The notes under the pieces are model-generated. The model was not told where the DNA came from. It worked only from the letters and a program-made list of their open reading frames with translations, and did not search any database. From the NCBI RefSeq assembly GCF_030291075.1, contig NZ_CP127407.1, positions 1,362,001-1,426,000 on the forward strand: 64,000 nt of DNA, in the 5' to 3' direction. Source of the stretch: Stenotrophomonas sp. 57. GTDB lineage: Bacteria; Pseudomonadota; Gammaproteobacteria; Xanthomonadales; Xanthomonadaceae. The position numbers were made by a program, and so were the translations under genes. Positions 50,270-59,131 of the stretch are shown piece after piece. Each line of letters opens with the position of its first letter. Within the stretch, counting starts at the first letter, position 1.

Positions 50270-50709
50270 TGGCCGTGGTCCGCGCGCCACGGATCGTAGC
50301 TGCCGAACCACCACAGGTAACCTTCCGGGTCGGCGCAGGCGTAACCACGGCCACCATAGTCCTGGCGGGCGATGTCGATGACGATGCGGGCGCCTGCGGC
50401 CCTGGCCCGGGCGTAGTGCGCGTCGGCGTCGGTCACGATCACGCAAGCGCTCTGGGTCTGGCGCCCGCCGACCTCTTCCGGCGTCGCGGCATGCTGGCTC
50501 CAGGCGCTTTCCTTGTTGGCCGAGCCGAGCATGATCATGCCGTTGCCGAAGGTCAGCTGCGCATGGAACACCGTATCGCCGTCGGCGTACACGGCCTGGG
50601 CATGGAAGCCGAACGCGCGCTGCAGCCAGTCGATGGCCGCCAACGCATCGCGGTAGCGCAGGCACGGAATGATGGTGGATCCATTGCTGGGTTGGCCGTT
50701 CCCGCCCAT
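50266..50709 (-). CDS. VOC family protein (glyoxalase/bleomycin-resistance fold)
   Basis: A 147-residue protein of the vicinal oxygen chelate fold. IIPCLRYRDALAAIDWLQRAFGF begins the first module, and ACADPEGYLWWFGSYDPW ends the second, which is close to PhnB/YdcJ-type glyoxalase-like proteins. A Glu in the last strand is in the usual metal-ligand position (DPEGY). Which small molecule it binds is unknown. It is first in a probable VOC-DUF72-EamA operon. Confidence 0.87.
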   Translation of the reverse strand: MGGNGQPSNGSTIIPCLRYRDALAAIDWLQRAFGFHAQAVYADGDTVFHAQLTFGNGMIMLGSANKESAWSQHAATPEEVGGRQTQSACVIVTDADAHYARARAAGARIVIDIARQDYGGRGYACADPEGYLWWFGSYDPWRADHGQ

Positions 50710-50819
50710 GACACCCCTCCTATGGCACAGGGCAGGCTGCGCCGCCGACCGTTACCATCACGCGAAACCCCGGTGACGGCCTGCACACGGCCGCTACCCC
50801 CGTTCGGAGATCGTGCTGG

Positions 50820-52379
50820 ATGAAAACCTGGATTGGAGGAGCCGTGCTGCTGGCATGCACGACCATGGCGAGCGCGGCGACGCCGGCGCAGCTGCAGGAC
50901 CTGGATGCGACCGTCGAGCGCGTGCGCGCACAGTTCGACGTGCCCGGCATCGCCGTGGCCGTGGTCAAGGACGGCCAGGTGGTGCTGGAGCGTGGCTGGG
51001 GCGTGCGTGAACAGGGCCGGCCGGACCCGGTGCAGGCCGACACCCTGTTCGCCATCGCGTCCAACACCAAGGCCTTCACCGCCACCTCGCTGAACCTGCT
51101 GGCCGAGGACGGCAAGCTGAAGATGGACGACAAGGTGATCGACCACCTGCCGTCGTTCCGCATGTCCGACCCCTTCGTGACCGGGCAGATGACGATCCGT
51201 GACCTGCTCTCGCACCGCAGCGGGCTGAGCTTGGGCGCCGGCGACCTGCTGTTCTGGCCGACCACCTCCTACAGCAATGCCGAAGTGGTGGAGCGGTTGG
51301 GCAGAGTGCCGCTGAAGGGCGGTTTCCGTGAAAGCTATGCGTACGACAACATCCTGTACGCGGTCGCCCAGCAGGTGATCGAGCATGTCTCTGGCATGAG
51401 CTACCAGCAGTTCCTGCAGACCCGCATCTTCGACAAGGTGGGCATGGCCGGCACGCGCTACAACGCCGATCACCTGAAGCCCGGCGACAAGGCCGCGGTC
51501 GGCCACGCCAAGTACGATTTCAAGGACCTGCGCACCGTTGCGCCGCTGACCTGGTCGAACAACGCCGGCGCCGGTGGCATCTATTCCAGCGCGCATGACA
51601 TGGCGCGCTGGATGAAGGTGCAGCTGGCCGAAGGCAAACTGGCCGATGGCACGCCGCTGTTCAGCGAAAAGAGCCAGCAGCAAATGTGGCGGATGATCAC
51701 GCCGCAGTCGATCCCGGCGCCAAGCGTGCCGGAACTGGCACCGGCGCGAGCCAATTTCGCCGGCTATGGCGAAGGCTGGAGCCTGAGCGATTACCGTGGG
51801 CAGAAGCTGGTCTGGCACACCGGTGGCTGGCCGGGCATGGTCTCGAGGCTGACCCTGGTGCCGGGCGAGAAGCTGGGCGTGGTGGTGCTGACCAACCAGG
51901 AAGTGGGCGCGGCGTTCAACGCGATCACCCTGAGCGTTCTCGATGCCTACCTGGGCGGCGAGAAGCACGACTGGGTGGATGCCTATGCCAAGGCCGTGGC
52001 CAAGGGCCAGGACAAGGCCGATGAAGCCTGGGCCAAGCACCAGGCCGCGCGTGACAAGCGCAGCACGCCGTCGCTGGCGCTGGCCGGTTACACCGGCACG
52101 TTCCGCGACCGCTGGTATGGCGACATGCAGGTCAGCAGCGAGGGCAAAGGCCTGCGCCTGCGCTTTGCGAAGACCGCGCAGCTGAGTGGGCGCCTGGAGC
52201 ACTGGCAGCACGACACCTTCATCGTGCGCTGGGATGATCGTTCGCTCAACGCCGATGCGTTCGTGAACTTCAGCCTGGACCCGGACGGCAAGGTGCGCGA
52301 GGTGCGCATGCAGCCGATCTCCGACCTGACCGATTTCAGTTTCGATTTCCAGGACCTGCTGTTCACTCCGGCAACGTAA
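50820..52379 (+). CDS. Exported serine hydrolase of the class C beta-lactamase/esterase family
   Basis: Penicillin-binding-protein-fold hydrolase, 519 residues, with a signal peptide (cut after ASA). Catalytic motifs: Ser81-x-x-Lys84 in IASNTKAF, Tyr175-Asp-Asn177 in AYDNILYAV, and His333-Thr-Gly in WHTGGWPG. The last ~120 residues (~395-519) form a DUF3471-like beta domain. Such proteins are usually D-peptidases or esterases, not true beta-lactamases; HTG instead of KTG supports that. It is divergent from the VOC gene. Confidence 0.9.
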   Translation: MKTWIGGAVLLACTTMASAATPAQLQDLDATVERVRAQFDVPGIAVAVVKDGQVVLERGWGVREQGRPDPVQADTLFAIASNTKAFTATSLNLLAEDGKLKMDDKVIDHLPSFRMSDPFVTGQMTIRDLLSHRSGLSLGAGDLLFWPTTSYSNAEVVERLGRVPLKGGFRESYAYDNILYAVAQQVIEHVSGMSYQQFLQTRIFDKVGMAGTRYNADHLKPGDKAAVGHAKYDFKDLRTVAPLTWSNNAGAGGIYSSAHDMARWMKVQLAEGKLADGTPLFSEKSQQQMWRMITPQSIPAPSVPELAPARANFAGYGEGWSLSDYRGQKLVWHTGGWPGMVSRLTLVPGEKLGVVVLTNQEVGAAFNAITLSVLDAYLGGEKHDWVDAYAKAVAKGQDKADEAWAKHQAARDKRSTPSLALAGYTGTFRDRWYGDMQVSSEGKGLRLRFAKTAQLSGRLEHWQHDTFIVRWDDRSLNADAFVNFSLDPDGKVREVRMQPISDLTDFSFDFQDLLFTPAT

Positions 52380-52382
52380 GGG

Positions 52383-52459
52383 GTAGTGCCGGCCGCTGGC
52401 CGGCATCCTCGCGATGTTTGCGGCGATCATGGGATTGCCGGCCAGCGGCCGGCATTACC
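52383..52459. repeat. Inverted SMAG/REP pair, GTAGTGCC subtype
   Basis: GTAGTGCCGGCCGCTGGCCG (52383 on) and its inverse ending at 52459 flank a ~30 bp centre. The whole would fold into one long hairpin. It starts 4 bp after the serine hydrolase stop. Confidence 0.85.
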
Positions 52460-52535
52460 GGCGCCGCGGCATCGTCGGCCGGCGTACACATGCGGCGTGG
52501 GATACTCCGCCGGCTAATGTTGGCGAGGGAATGCA

Positions 52536-54368
52536 ATGTTCCGTTGGTTTGAATCCCTGATTCCGGTGTTCCCGCCCGTGGACGGGCGCATGCCACCACG
52601 CAGGGTGCTGCCGTTCTACCTGCACTACCTGCGCCCGGTATGGTCGGTGCTGCTGGCCACGCTCATCGCCGGGCTGCTGCTGGCGCTGGTGGAAGTGGCA
52701 ATGTTCGATTACCTGGGCCGCATCGTCGACATGGTCGCCGAGCAGCCGGGCGCCGACTTCTTCAAGCGCCACGCCAATGAACTGGGCTGGATGCTGTTCA
52801 TCACGGTCATCGCGCGGCCGATCCTGGTCGGCCTGCATAACCTGCTGGTCAACCAGGCCATCGTGCCCGGCCTGAGCAACCGCTCGCGCTGGCTGATGCA
52901 CAACTACGTGGTGCGGCAGAGCCTGAGTTTCTTCCAGAACGATTTCGCCGGCAGCGTCGCCAACCGGGTGATGCAGACCGGTACCTCGCTGCGCGAATCA
53001 GCCGTGCAGATGGTCGATTCGCTCTGGTACATCGTCGTCTACACCGGCACCGCGCTGTACCTGTTCGCGCAGGCCGACTGGCGCCTGATGGTGCCGCTGA
53101 TCCTGTGGCTGCTGGCCTACGCGGTGATCCTGGCCTACTTCGTGCCGCGCGCGAAGCAGCGGGCATGGATCGCCTCGGAGGCACGTTCCAAGGCCATGGG
53201 CCGCATCGTCGATGGCTACACCAACATCCCGACGTTGAAGCTGTTCGCCCACGGTGGCCGCGAGCAGGCCTACGTGGCCGAGTCGATCCAGGAGCTGGCG
53301 GTCAAGCACCGCGCGCAGACCCGCATCACCACCGGCATGGACCTGACCATCGCCATCGTCAACGGCTTCCTGATCGCCGGTACCTGCGGGCTGGCGCTGT
53401 GGCTGTGGAATGGCGGGCACATCACCGTGGGCGCGATCACCCTGGCCACTGGCCTGGTGATCCGCATCCACAACATGTCCGGCTGGATCATGTGGACCAT
53501 CAACGGCATCTTCGAGGACATCGGCACGGTGCAGGATGGCATCACGACCATCGCCCAGCCGCTGACCGTGCAGGACCGCGACGATGCGGTGCCGCTGCGG
53601 GTGACCCGCGGCAGCGTGCACTTCCAGGACATCCATTTCCACTACGGCAAGAAGGGCGGCGTGATCGCCGGCCTGGATCTGCTGGTCAAGCCGGGCGAGA
53701 AGATCGGCCTGGTCGGTCCTTCCGGTGCGGGCAAGTCGACCCTGGTGAACGTGCTGCTGCGCCTGTACGACCTGGAAAGCGGCCGCATCCTGATCGACGA
53801 CCAGGACATTGCCTACGTTACGCAGGAAAGCCTGCGCCAGCAGATCGGCGTGGTCACCCAGGACACCTCGCTGCTGCATCGCTCGATCCGCGACAACCTG
53901 CTGTACGGCCGCCCGGATGCCAGCGACGAGCAACTGCACGCGGCCGTGGCCAAGGCGCGTGCGGCCAGCTTCATCGACACACTGGTGGACGGGCAGGGCC
54001 GGCGCGGCTACGACGCGCATGTCGGCGAGCGTGGCGTGAAGCTGTCCGGTGGGCAGCGCCAGCGCATCGCCATTGCCCGCGTACTGCTGAAGGACGCACC
54101 AATCCTGGTGCTGGACGAAGCGACCTCGGCGCTGGATTCGGAAGTGGAAGCGGCCATCCAGGACAGCCTGGACGAACTGATGGGCGGCAAGACGGTGATC
54201 GCCATCGCGCACCGGCTGTCGACCATCGCGCGCATGGACCGGCTGGTGGTGATGGATCAGGGCCGCATCGTCGAGACCGGCACCCATGCGGAACTGATTG
54301 CGGCTGGTGGCCTGTACGCGCGCTTGTGGGCGCGGCAGACCGGTGGTTTTGTCGCGGCCGACCAATGA
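52536..54368 (+). CDS. ABC exporter, fused permease-ATPase (MsbA type)
   Basis: A half-transporter that probably works as a homodimer, 610 residues. Six helices span ~40-330. The nucleotide-binding domain spans ~360-600: Walker A GPSGAGKST at ~395, signature LSGGQRQRIAIARVL at ~503, Walker B ILVLDEATSALDSE, and switch His in AIAHRLS. A domain of ~20 residues before helix 1 is typical of the multidrug/lipid exporter subfamily. No adjacent gene points to a substrate. Confidence 0.92.
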   Translation: MFRWFESLIPVFPPVDGRMPPRRVLPFYLHYLRPVWSVLLATLIAGLLLALVEVAMFDYLGRIVDMVAEQPGADFFKRHANELGWMLFITVIARPILVGLHNLLVNQAIVPGLSNRSRWLMHNYVVRQSLSFFQNDFAGSVANRVMQTGTSLRESAVQMVDSLWYIVVYTGTALYLFAQADWRLMVPLILWLLAYAVILAYFVPRAKQRAWIASEARSKAMGRIVDGYTNIPTLKLFAHGGREQAYVAESIQELAVKHRAQTRITTGMDLTIAIVNGFLIAGTCGLALWLWNGGHITVGAITLATGLVIRIHNMSGWIMWTINGIFEDIGTVQDGITTIAQPLTVQDRDDAVPLRVTRGSVHFQDIHFHYGKKGGVIAGLDLLVKPGEKIGLVGPSGAGKSTLVNVLLRLYDLESGRILIDDQDIAYVTQESLRQQIGVVTQDTSLLHRSIRDNLLYGRPDASDEQLHAAVAKARAASFIDTLVDGQGRRGYDAHVGERGVKLSGGQRQRIAIARVLLKDAPILVLDEATSALDSEVEAAIQDSLDELMGGKTVIAIAHRLSTIARMDRLVVMDQGRIVETGTHAELIAAGGLYARLWARQTGGFVAADQ

Positions 54369-54375
54369 TCGCTGT

Positions 54376-54466
54376 GGGGTCAGCGCCCTCGCTGCGAGAG
54401 GGATCCGACCCCGGTCCTGTATCCCTTGGGGTCGGATCCCTTTCCTAAGGAAAGGGCTCTGACCCC
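54376..54466. repeat. Two GGGGTC-type palindromes in tandem
   Basis: Hairpin 1 (54376-54412): GGGGTCAGCGCCCTC... paired with GAGAGGGATCCGACCCC. Hairpin 2 (54428-54466): 18-bp arms GGGGTCGGATCCCTTTCC and GGAAAGGGCTCTGACCCC around TAA. A decayed relative is at 27763-27793. Hairpin 2 ends 21 bp before the agp start. Confidence 0.85.
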
Positions 54467-54487
54467 TGCGTGCTTCTGGAGACCTGA

Positions 54488-55702
54488 ATGATCTGCCCCC
54501 TACGTTCTCTGCTGCTGGTGCTCGCGCTGGGCATGAGCACTGCAACCGCGACGGCCGCAGATGAACAGCTGCAGCAGGTCGTCCTGCTCAGCCGCCACAA
54601 CCTGCGCGCGCCGGTGGTGGCATCGGGCGCGCTCGCCAATGCGACGCCCGAGACGTGGCCGCGCTGGGACGTGGGTGCAGGCGAGCTGACCACCAAGGGC
54701 GGTGTGCTGGAGCTCTACGTGGGCCGCTACATGGGCCAGTGGCTGCGGCAGGCGCAGCTGCTACCGGCAACAGGCTGCCCGCAGCCGGGCGACTTCCACG
54801 CGCACGCCAACAGCCTGCAGCGTACCCAGGCCACCGCAGAGTTCTTCGTTGCCGGTGCCTTCCCGGGTTGCCATGTTGCGATCGAGCAGCGCATGGCGCT
54901 GGGCACGATGGATCCCTTGTTCAATCCGGTGATCCATAACGGAGACACGGCCTTCCGCAAGCGCGCGCTGTTGGCAATGCAGCAAGCGCTGGCCGCATCG
55001 GATCTGGCGCCAGCAACGTCCGTGCTGGAGCAGATCACCCGATACCCGCAGTCGGCGGCGTGTACCGGCCGCAGCGACTGCCATCTGGTTCTGTCCGACA
55101 CCACGTTCAGTGCGGAACCGGGCAACGAGCCTCGCGCTTCGGGTTCACTGGCGCTGGCCAGCGGACTGGTCGATGCGCTGCTGATGGAGCACTACCAGGG
55201 AAGTGGCATTCCGCGCGAAGGCTGGGGCCGCTTGAACAACGAGGCGCAATGGAAGGCGCTGGCGCAGATCCGCAACCGCTACCAGGACATCCTGTTCGGA
55301 ACGCCCGAGGTCGCGCGGGATGTGGCCGGACCGCTGCTGGCACGCGTGGATGTGCTGTTGAACGATCAGGCGTCGCCGAAGGTGAGCCTGCTGGTCGGTC
55401 ACGATTCCAATATCGGTTCGTTGCTGGCGGCGTTGGCAATCAGCGACTACAGCCTGCCGGGGCAGTACGAGAAGACGCCGATCGGCGGCCTGCTGCAGTT
55501 CGAGCGCTGGCGTGACCGCCACAGCGGCGTGGAACGGATTCGCCTCGCCTATGTCTACCCGACCACCGCACAGCTGCGTAACGCACAGCCGCTCACCGAG
55601 GCGCAGCCGCCGGGCCGCGTCGCGTTGCGGCTGCCGGGCTGCGCCGCGCGGGGCTGCACCGTCGCGCAATTCCAGCGCCTGCTGCACCCGGCGGCCCGCT
55701 GA
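54488..55702 (+). CDS. agp: Periplasmic glucose-1-phosphatase (histidine acid phosphatase)
   Basis: Hydrolyses glucose-1-phosphate, and possibly other sugar phosphates or phytate, in the periplasm. It has 404 residues with a signal peptide (cut after ATAA). The active-site motif is SRHNLRAP with Arg36-His37-Asn38; the Asn in place of Gly is typical of Agp rather than phytase AppA. KGGVLELYVGRYM, ANSLQRTQATAEFF, GTMDPLFNPVI and VGHDSNIGSLLAAL are all as in E. coli Agp. The HD proton-donor pair is in GHDSN. It ends 9 bp from the stop of the convergent lyase gene. Confidence 0.95.
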   Translation: MICPLRSLLLVLALGMSTATATAADEQLQQVVLLSRHNLRAPVVASGALANATPETWPRWDVGAGELTTKGGVLELYVGRYMGQWLRQAQLLPATGCPQPGDFHAHANSLQRTQATAEFFVAGAFPGCHVAIEQRMALGTMDPLFNPVIHNGDTAFRKRALLAMQQALAASDLAPATSVLEQITRYPQSAACTGRSDCHLVLSDTTFSAEPGNEPRASGSLALASGLVDALLMEHYQGSGIPREGWGRLNNEAQWKALAQIRNRYQDILFGTPEVARDVAGPLLARVDVLLNDQASPKVSLLVGHDSNIGSLLAALAISDYSLPGQYEKTPIGGLLQFERWRDRHSGVERIRLAYVYPTTAQLRNAQPLTEAQPPGRVALRLPGCAARGCTVAQFQRLLHPAAR

Positions 55703-55711
55703 GGTGCGCCG

Positions 55712-56710
55712 CTAGCGCAGGGGCGTTCGCACGATGCCGTGCGTGGCCATCAGGGTCAGGTCGCCGCCCAGCCGTGGCGAGTGGAACGGCCCGTGTGCGT
55801 GTGCAGCTTCGAACAGGCCGCCATCGGGCGAGCGCAGCCGATAGAACTCGACCCAGCCGCTGGCCTTCAGTGGCAGCTGTGTGACACCGGTGCGTTCGTT
55901 GAACCACGCGGGGTCGTTGCTGCCTTCGATCACCCGGCGTGCCAGGCGGTCGATGGCGTGATCCCGGCTGGCATACCAGTCCTGTCCGCGCAGCCGCGCC
56001 AGCTCAGCCATCATCACCAGCGGCGCCAATGCGTAATCGTGGTAGTGCAGGGCGCGTTGCCCGCGCGCCATTTCCAGCGGCAGGCTGCCATCGTCCTGGA
56101 TGTCATCGATGCCCTTCTGGAAGGCCGCGTGGCCGGCCTGCCACAGGGTCTGGTCATCGGTGGCCAGGCCGGTGGCCAGCACGCCCAAGCCGCCCCAGTA
56201 GTAGTGGTTGTTGCGCCGCCGCTTCGGGGTGTCCCAGTAGCTCAGATTGGCGCGCGCCAGCTGCTGCAGCCACGGATCGATGCGCGCGCGCTGCTGCGGG
56301 TCGGCCTGGTCATGCACCTTCAGGTAGGCCATGGCCACTGCATCGAGCATCCATTGCCGCATGTAGAACGACTGGTCGTTGTTGACCCGGATCATCTGCC
56401 CGAGCATCGCGCCGTCCTTCGCCCAGGCGCTGAGCCAAGCCAACGTGCACTGCGCAGCGGCACGATCACCGTCCCGCAGGTAGTCGTCGCTCATGCGTGC
56501 CACGTCGGCGGCATAGCGGTCCAGTGGCGCGGTGGCATCGTGGTTCTGCTGGCGCAGTGTCGGGTCGATCACCGACCCGGCCTTGTCGGTGTAGTAGCCC
56601 AGGGCACGGATGTCCGGCTGGCCAGCGGGTGGCGGAGGGCAGGCAGCAAAGGCACAGGCACTGGCCAGCAGCGCGGGTAGCAATGCAAGACGGAACAGGG
56701 GGAGAGACAT
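55712..56710 (-). CDS. PL5 polysaccharide (alginate) lyase, exported
   Basis: Periplasmic or secreted lyase that cleaves uronate-rich polysaccharides by beta-elimination. ATG 56710 gives 332 residues with a signal peptide (cut near AFAACPP). The family core is RRNNHYYWGGLG with catalytic His169, and MARGQRALHYHDYAL with Arg216 and Tyr223. These are one residue off the S. maltophilia Smlt1473 numbers that I recall (His168, Arg215, Tyr222). That enzyme has broad, pH-dependent substrate use (alginate, glucuronan, hyaluronan). No alginate synthesis genes are adjacent. Confidence 0.93.
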   Translation of the reverse strand: MSLPLFRLALLPALLASACAFAACPPPPAGQPDIRALGYYTDKAGSVIDPTLRQQNHDATAPLDRYAADVARMSDDYLRDGDRAAAQCTLAWLSAWAKDGAMLGQMIRVNNDQSFYMRQWMLDAVAMAYLKVHDQADPQQRARIDPWLQQLARANLSYWDTPKRRRNNHYYWGGLGVLATGLATDDQTLWQAGHAAFQKGIDDIQDDGSLPLEMARGQRALHYHDYALAPLVMMAELARLRGQDWYASRDHAIDRLARRVIEGSNDPAWFNERTGVTQLPLKASGWVEFYRLRSPDGGLFEAAHAHGPFHSPRLGGDLTLMATHGIVRTPLR

Positions 56711-56802
56711 GGACGCCGGTTGAAGGGGGAACCCGGCGAACGATGCGCCCGGGCATGTTGCGAGTGCGTGATGCAGTCGCACCTCCCACCACCGCATGTA
56801 GA

Positions 56803-56828
56803 AACGGCCCGGGTCTCCCCGGGCCGTT
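56803..56828 (-). terminator. Terminator of the DUF885 gene
   Basis: On the minus strand AACGGCCCGGG pairs with CCCGGGCCGTT around GAGA, followed by TCTAC with preceding TTT. It lies 25 bp after the DUF885 stop. Confidence 0.8.
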
Positions 56829-56853
56829 CCGTTTCCATCTCACACCCAACCAA

Positions 56854-58662
56854 TCATTCGATCGGTTGGTCCAGCATCAGCTGGCGTGCGAAGCGCACCG
56901 GAGGTGCGCCGTAGGACAGTACCTGGTCGTGGTAGGCCTTCAGGTTGAACTTGTCGCCCAGCTTCTCCTGTACCGCCTTGCGGGTGTCGAAGTGTTCCTG
57001 CGCACCGACGAAGTAGGTCGGCAGCTGCGCCGACGTCAGCTGTGCGCGCACCCACTTGCCGGCTGCTTCGCTTTCCTGCTGGAACGCGTCGTGGGTCATC
57101 AGGTGCATCGCCTTTTCGCGATCCCAGTTGTCCACGTGCACGCCCTGGTCGAGGATCGCGTTGGAGATCGTGCGCAGGTAGAACTTCAGCTGCACCAGGT
57201 GGAACAGTGGGTCGTTGTTGAGGTAACCCTGCTCCTGCATCATGCGCTCGGTGTAGACCGCCCAGCCTTCGGCAAACAGGCCCGAACGCAGCACCGCACG
57301 CAGGGTGGAGGGGAACTTGGCCGAATGCCAGCCTTCCAGGTAGTGGCCCGGGGTGCCTTCGTGGATGCTGAGCAGGTGGATCATGCGCGAGTTGTATTCA
57401 CGCAGGAACGAGTCGACCTGCTTCTCGTTCCAGTCGTCCGGAATTGGCGACACGGCGTAGAAGGTCTTCAGGTTCTTGTCCAGCGGGCCCGGCGAATCGC
57501 AGTAAGCCACAGCCACGCCACGCTGGAATTCCGGCATCAGGATGATGTCCACCGGTGCGTCGGGCAGGGTCACCAGGTCGTGCTCGCGGACGAAGGCGGT
57601 GGACTGCTCCAGCGCGGCCTTGGCATCGTCGACTACCTTGTCGCGTGCCGGCTTGTCGGCGTAGGCCAGTTCCAGTGCGGCCTCGATCGCCTTCTGCTGC
57701 TGCTCGTCGGTCGGCTGGGCCGGCATCTCCGGCGCGCCCGGCTTGTCCTTCAGCACGGTCTGCGCGATGCCGTACATGTCCTCGCGCACGCGCTTGAGCT
57801 CGGCACGTGCACGCTCACCGATCTCCTGGCGCGACAGCGAGGAGCTCAGCGCGAACTTCAACTTCTGGTCGTACTTTTCCGCGCCGATGCGGAAGTCGCC
57901 CTTGGCGTTCGGCACCAGGGTCTTGTCCAGCCAGGTCTGCTGCTCGTCCACCGCCTTCTTCAGGCCGTCGATGGCGGCCTGCAGGCGCTGCTGGTCGGCC
58001 TGCGGCAGTTCGCCGATGTGCGGGGTGATGAAGGTATCGACGATGCTGAGGATGCCCTTGTTCTGCTTGGCCACCGTCTCGGCATGGATCTTCGGCACGC
58101 GTGCCGGGTCCAGGTTCTCACGGGCCTGGGCGAAGATCGCCGGCAGCTTTTCCATGCGCGCGGTGGCCGACTTCAGGCGCTCCGGCAGCGGTGCGAATTC
58201 GCGCGCCATCAGGCCGTAGATCGCGCTGCCGGCGATGCCGTTGTACAGCTGCGGGTCCCACTTGCCGGACTGCAGCACTTCGGCGTTCCAGATTTCCGAC
58301 TGCAGCTGGTTGCGCAGGATTGCCGCGTCCACCTGGTTCTCGCGGCCCAGCTTGGCCACCTCGATCTTGTCCAGCTCGCCCAGCAGCGCCTTGTAGGCGG
58401 CCACGGTCTTCTGCTGGCCGGCGGCGCTCAGGTCGTCCAGTTCGCTGTCGTAGCGGTGGTCGCCGATCTGGGTGGCGCTGACCGGCGACAGCTGCATCCA
58501 GGTATCCAGGGCGCGCTTGGACAGATCGGCGAAGGCGGCATCGACCGCCGCGTCACCGGCCTGCTGGCTGGAGGCCGGGGTGGAGGCGTTGGTCGGGGCG
58601 TCGGCTGGCTGGCAACCGGCGAGGGCGGCGACCAGGGCGAGGGCAAGAAGATGCGGGCGCAT
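56854..58662 (-). CDS. DUF885 family lipoprotein
   Basis: Exported lipoprotein, 602 residues, lipobox LAGC (Cys17). DUF885 proteins resemble metallopeptidases: HEGTPGHYLEGWH at ~425-437 contains a HExxxH-like pattern, and GLFAEGWAVYTERMM carries a later Glu. FKPLDKNL-type and AVYRYI segments are not examined further here. The C-terminus runs to QLMLDQPIE. Dipeptidase activity is plausible but not proven for this family. It stands alone with its own terminator. Confidence 0.88.
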   Translation of the reverse strand: MRPHLLALALVAALAGCQPADAPTNASTPASSQQAGDAAVDAAFADLSKRALDTWMQLSPVSATQIGDHRYDSELDDLSAAGQQKTVAAYKALLGELDKIEVAKLGRENQVDAAILRNQLQSEIWNAEVLQSGKWDPQLYNGIAGSAIYGLMAREFAPLPERLKSATARMEKLPAIFAQARENLDPARVPKIHAETVAKQNKGILSIVDTFITPHIGELPQADQQRLQAAIDGLKKAVDEQQTWLDKTLVPNAKGDFRIGAEKYDQKLKFALSSSLSRQEIGERARAELKRVREDMYGIAQTVLKDKPGAPEMPAQPTDEQQQKAIEAALELAYADKPARDKVVDDAKAALEQSTAFVREHDLVTLPDAPVDIILMPEFQRGVAVAYCDSPGPLDKNLKTFYAVSPIPDDWNEKQVDSFLREYNSRMIHLLSIHEGTPGHYLEGWHSAKFPSTLRAVLRSGLFAEGWAVYTERMMQEQGYLNNDPLFHLVQLKFYLRTISNAILDQGVHVDNWDREKAMHLMTHDAFQQESEAAGKWVRAQLTSAQLPTYFVGAQEHFDTRKAVQEKLGDKFNLKAYHDQVLSYGAPPVRFARQLMLDQPIE

Positions 58663-58774
58663 CGGCGTTCCTGTACGGGGTCAAACCCCGAGCATAGGGC
58701 CCCGGGGCTGCTTTGTCCCCGTGCCATAGGATTACCATGGGTGCAGACACGGACCCTCCAACGGAGCGCAGGAC

Positions 58775-59131
58775 ATGGACTACCAGGGAAGCTGCCATTG
58801 CGGCAGGATCGCATTCACCGTACAGGCGCAGGCGCCGATCAGCGATGTCATCGACTGCAACTGCTCGATGTGCCGGCGCCGAGGCAGCCTGCTGTGGTTT
58901 GCCCCGCGCGAGGCGTTCCAGCTGATCACCGATCCGGCGGATGTGGCCACCTACCATTTCAACAAGGCCCACATCGACCATCACCATTGCCGTGAGTGCG
59001 GCATTGCCCCCTACAGCGAAGCGGTGGACCCGCGCACGGGCACGCCGATGGTGGCGGTGAACGTGCGCTGCGTACCGCAGGTGGATCTGGCCGGTCTTTC
59101 GGTGACCTCCTACGACGGAGCCGCACTGTGA
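58775..59131 (+). CDS. GFA/CENP-V family zinc protein
   Basis: A 118-residue protein of the glutathione-dependent formaldehyde-activating fold. Zinc ligands are visible: CHCG at the start, CNCSMCRRRG in the middle, and CRECGI. The family includes Gfa of Paracoccus, but most short members have no proven activity. It starts at ATG 58775 and its stop overlaps the GTG start of the next gene by four bases (GTGA). Confidence 0.9.
   Translation: MDYQGSCHCGRIAFTVQAQAPISDVIDCNCSMCRRRGSLLWFAPREAFQLITDPADVATYHFNKAHIDHHHCRECGIAPYSEAVDPRTGTPMVAVNVRCVPQVDLAGLSVTSYDGAAL

Noticed and set aside
50820..52379. True class C beta-lactamase
   Set aside because: The third motif is HTG, not KTG, and a DUF3471-like C-terminal domain is present, which fits esterase or D-peptidase relatives.
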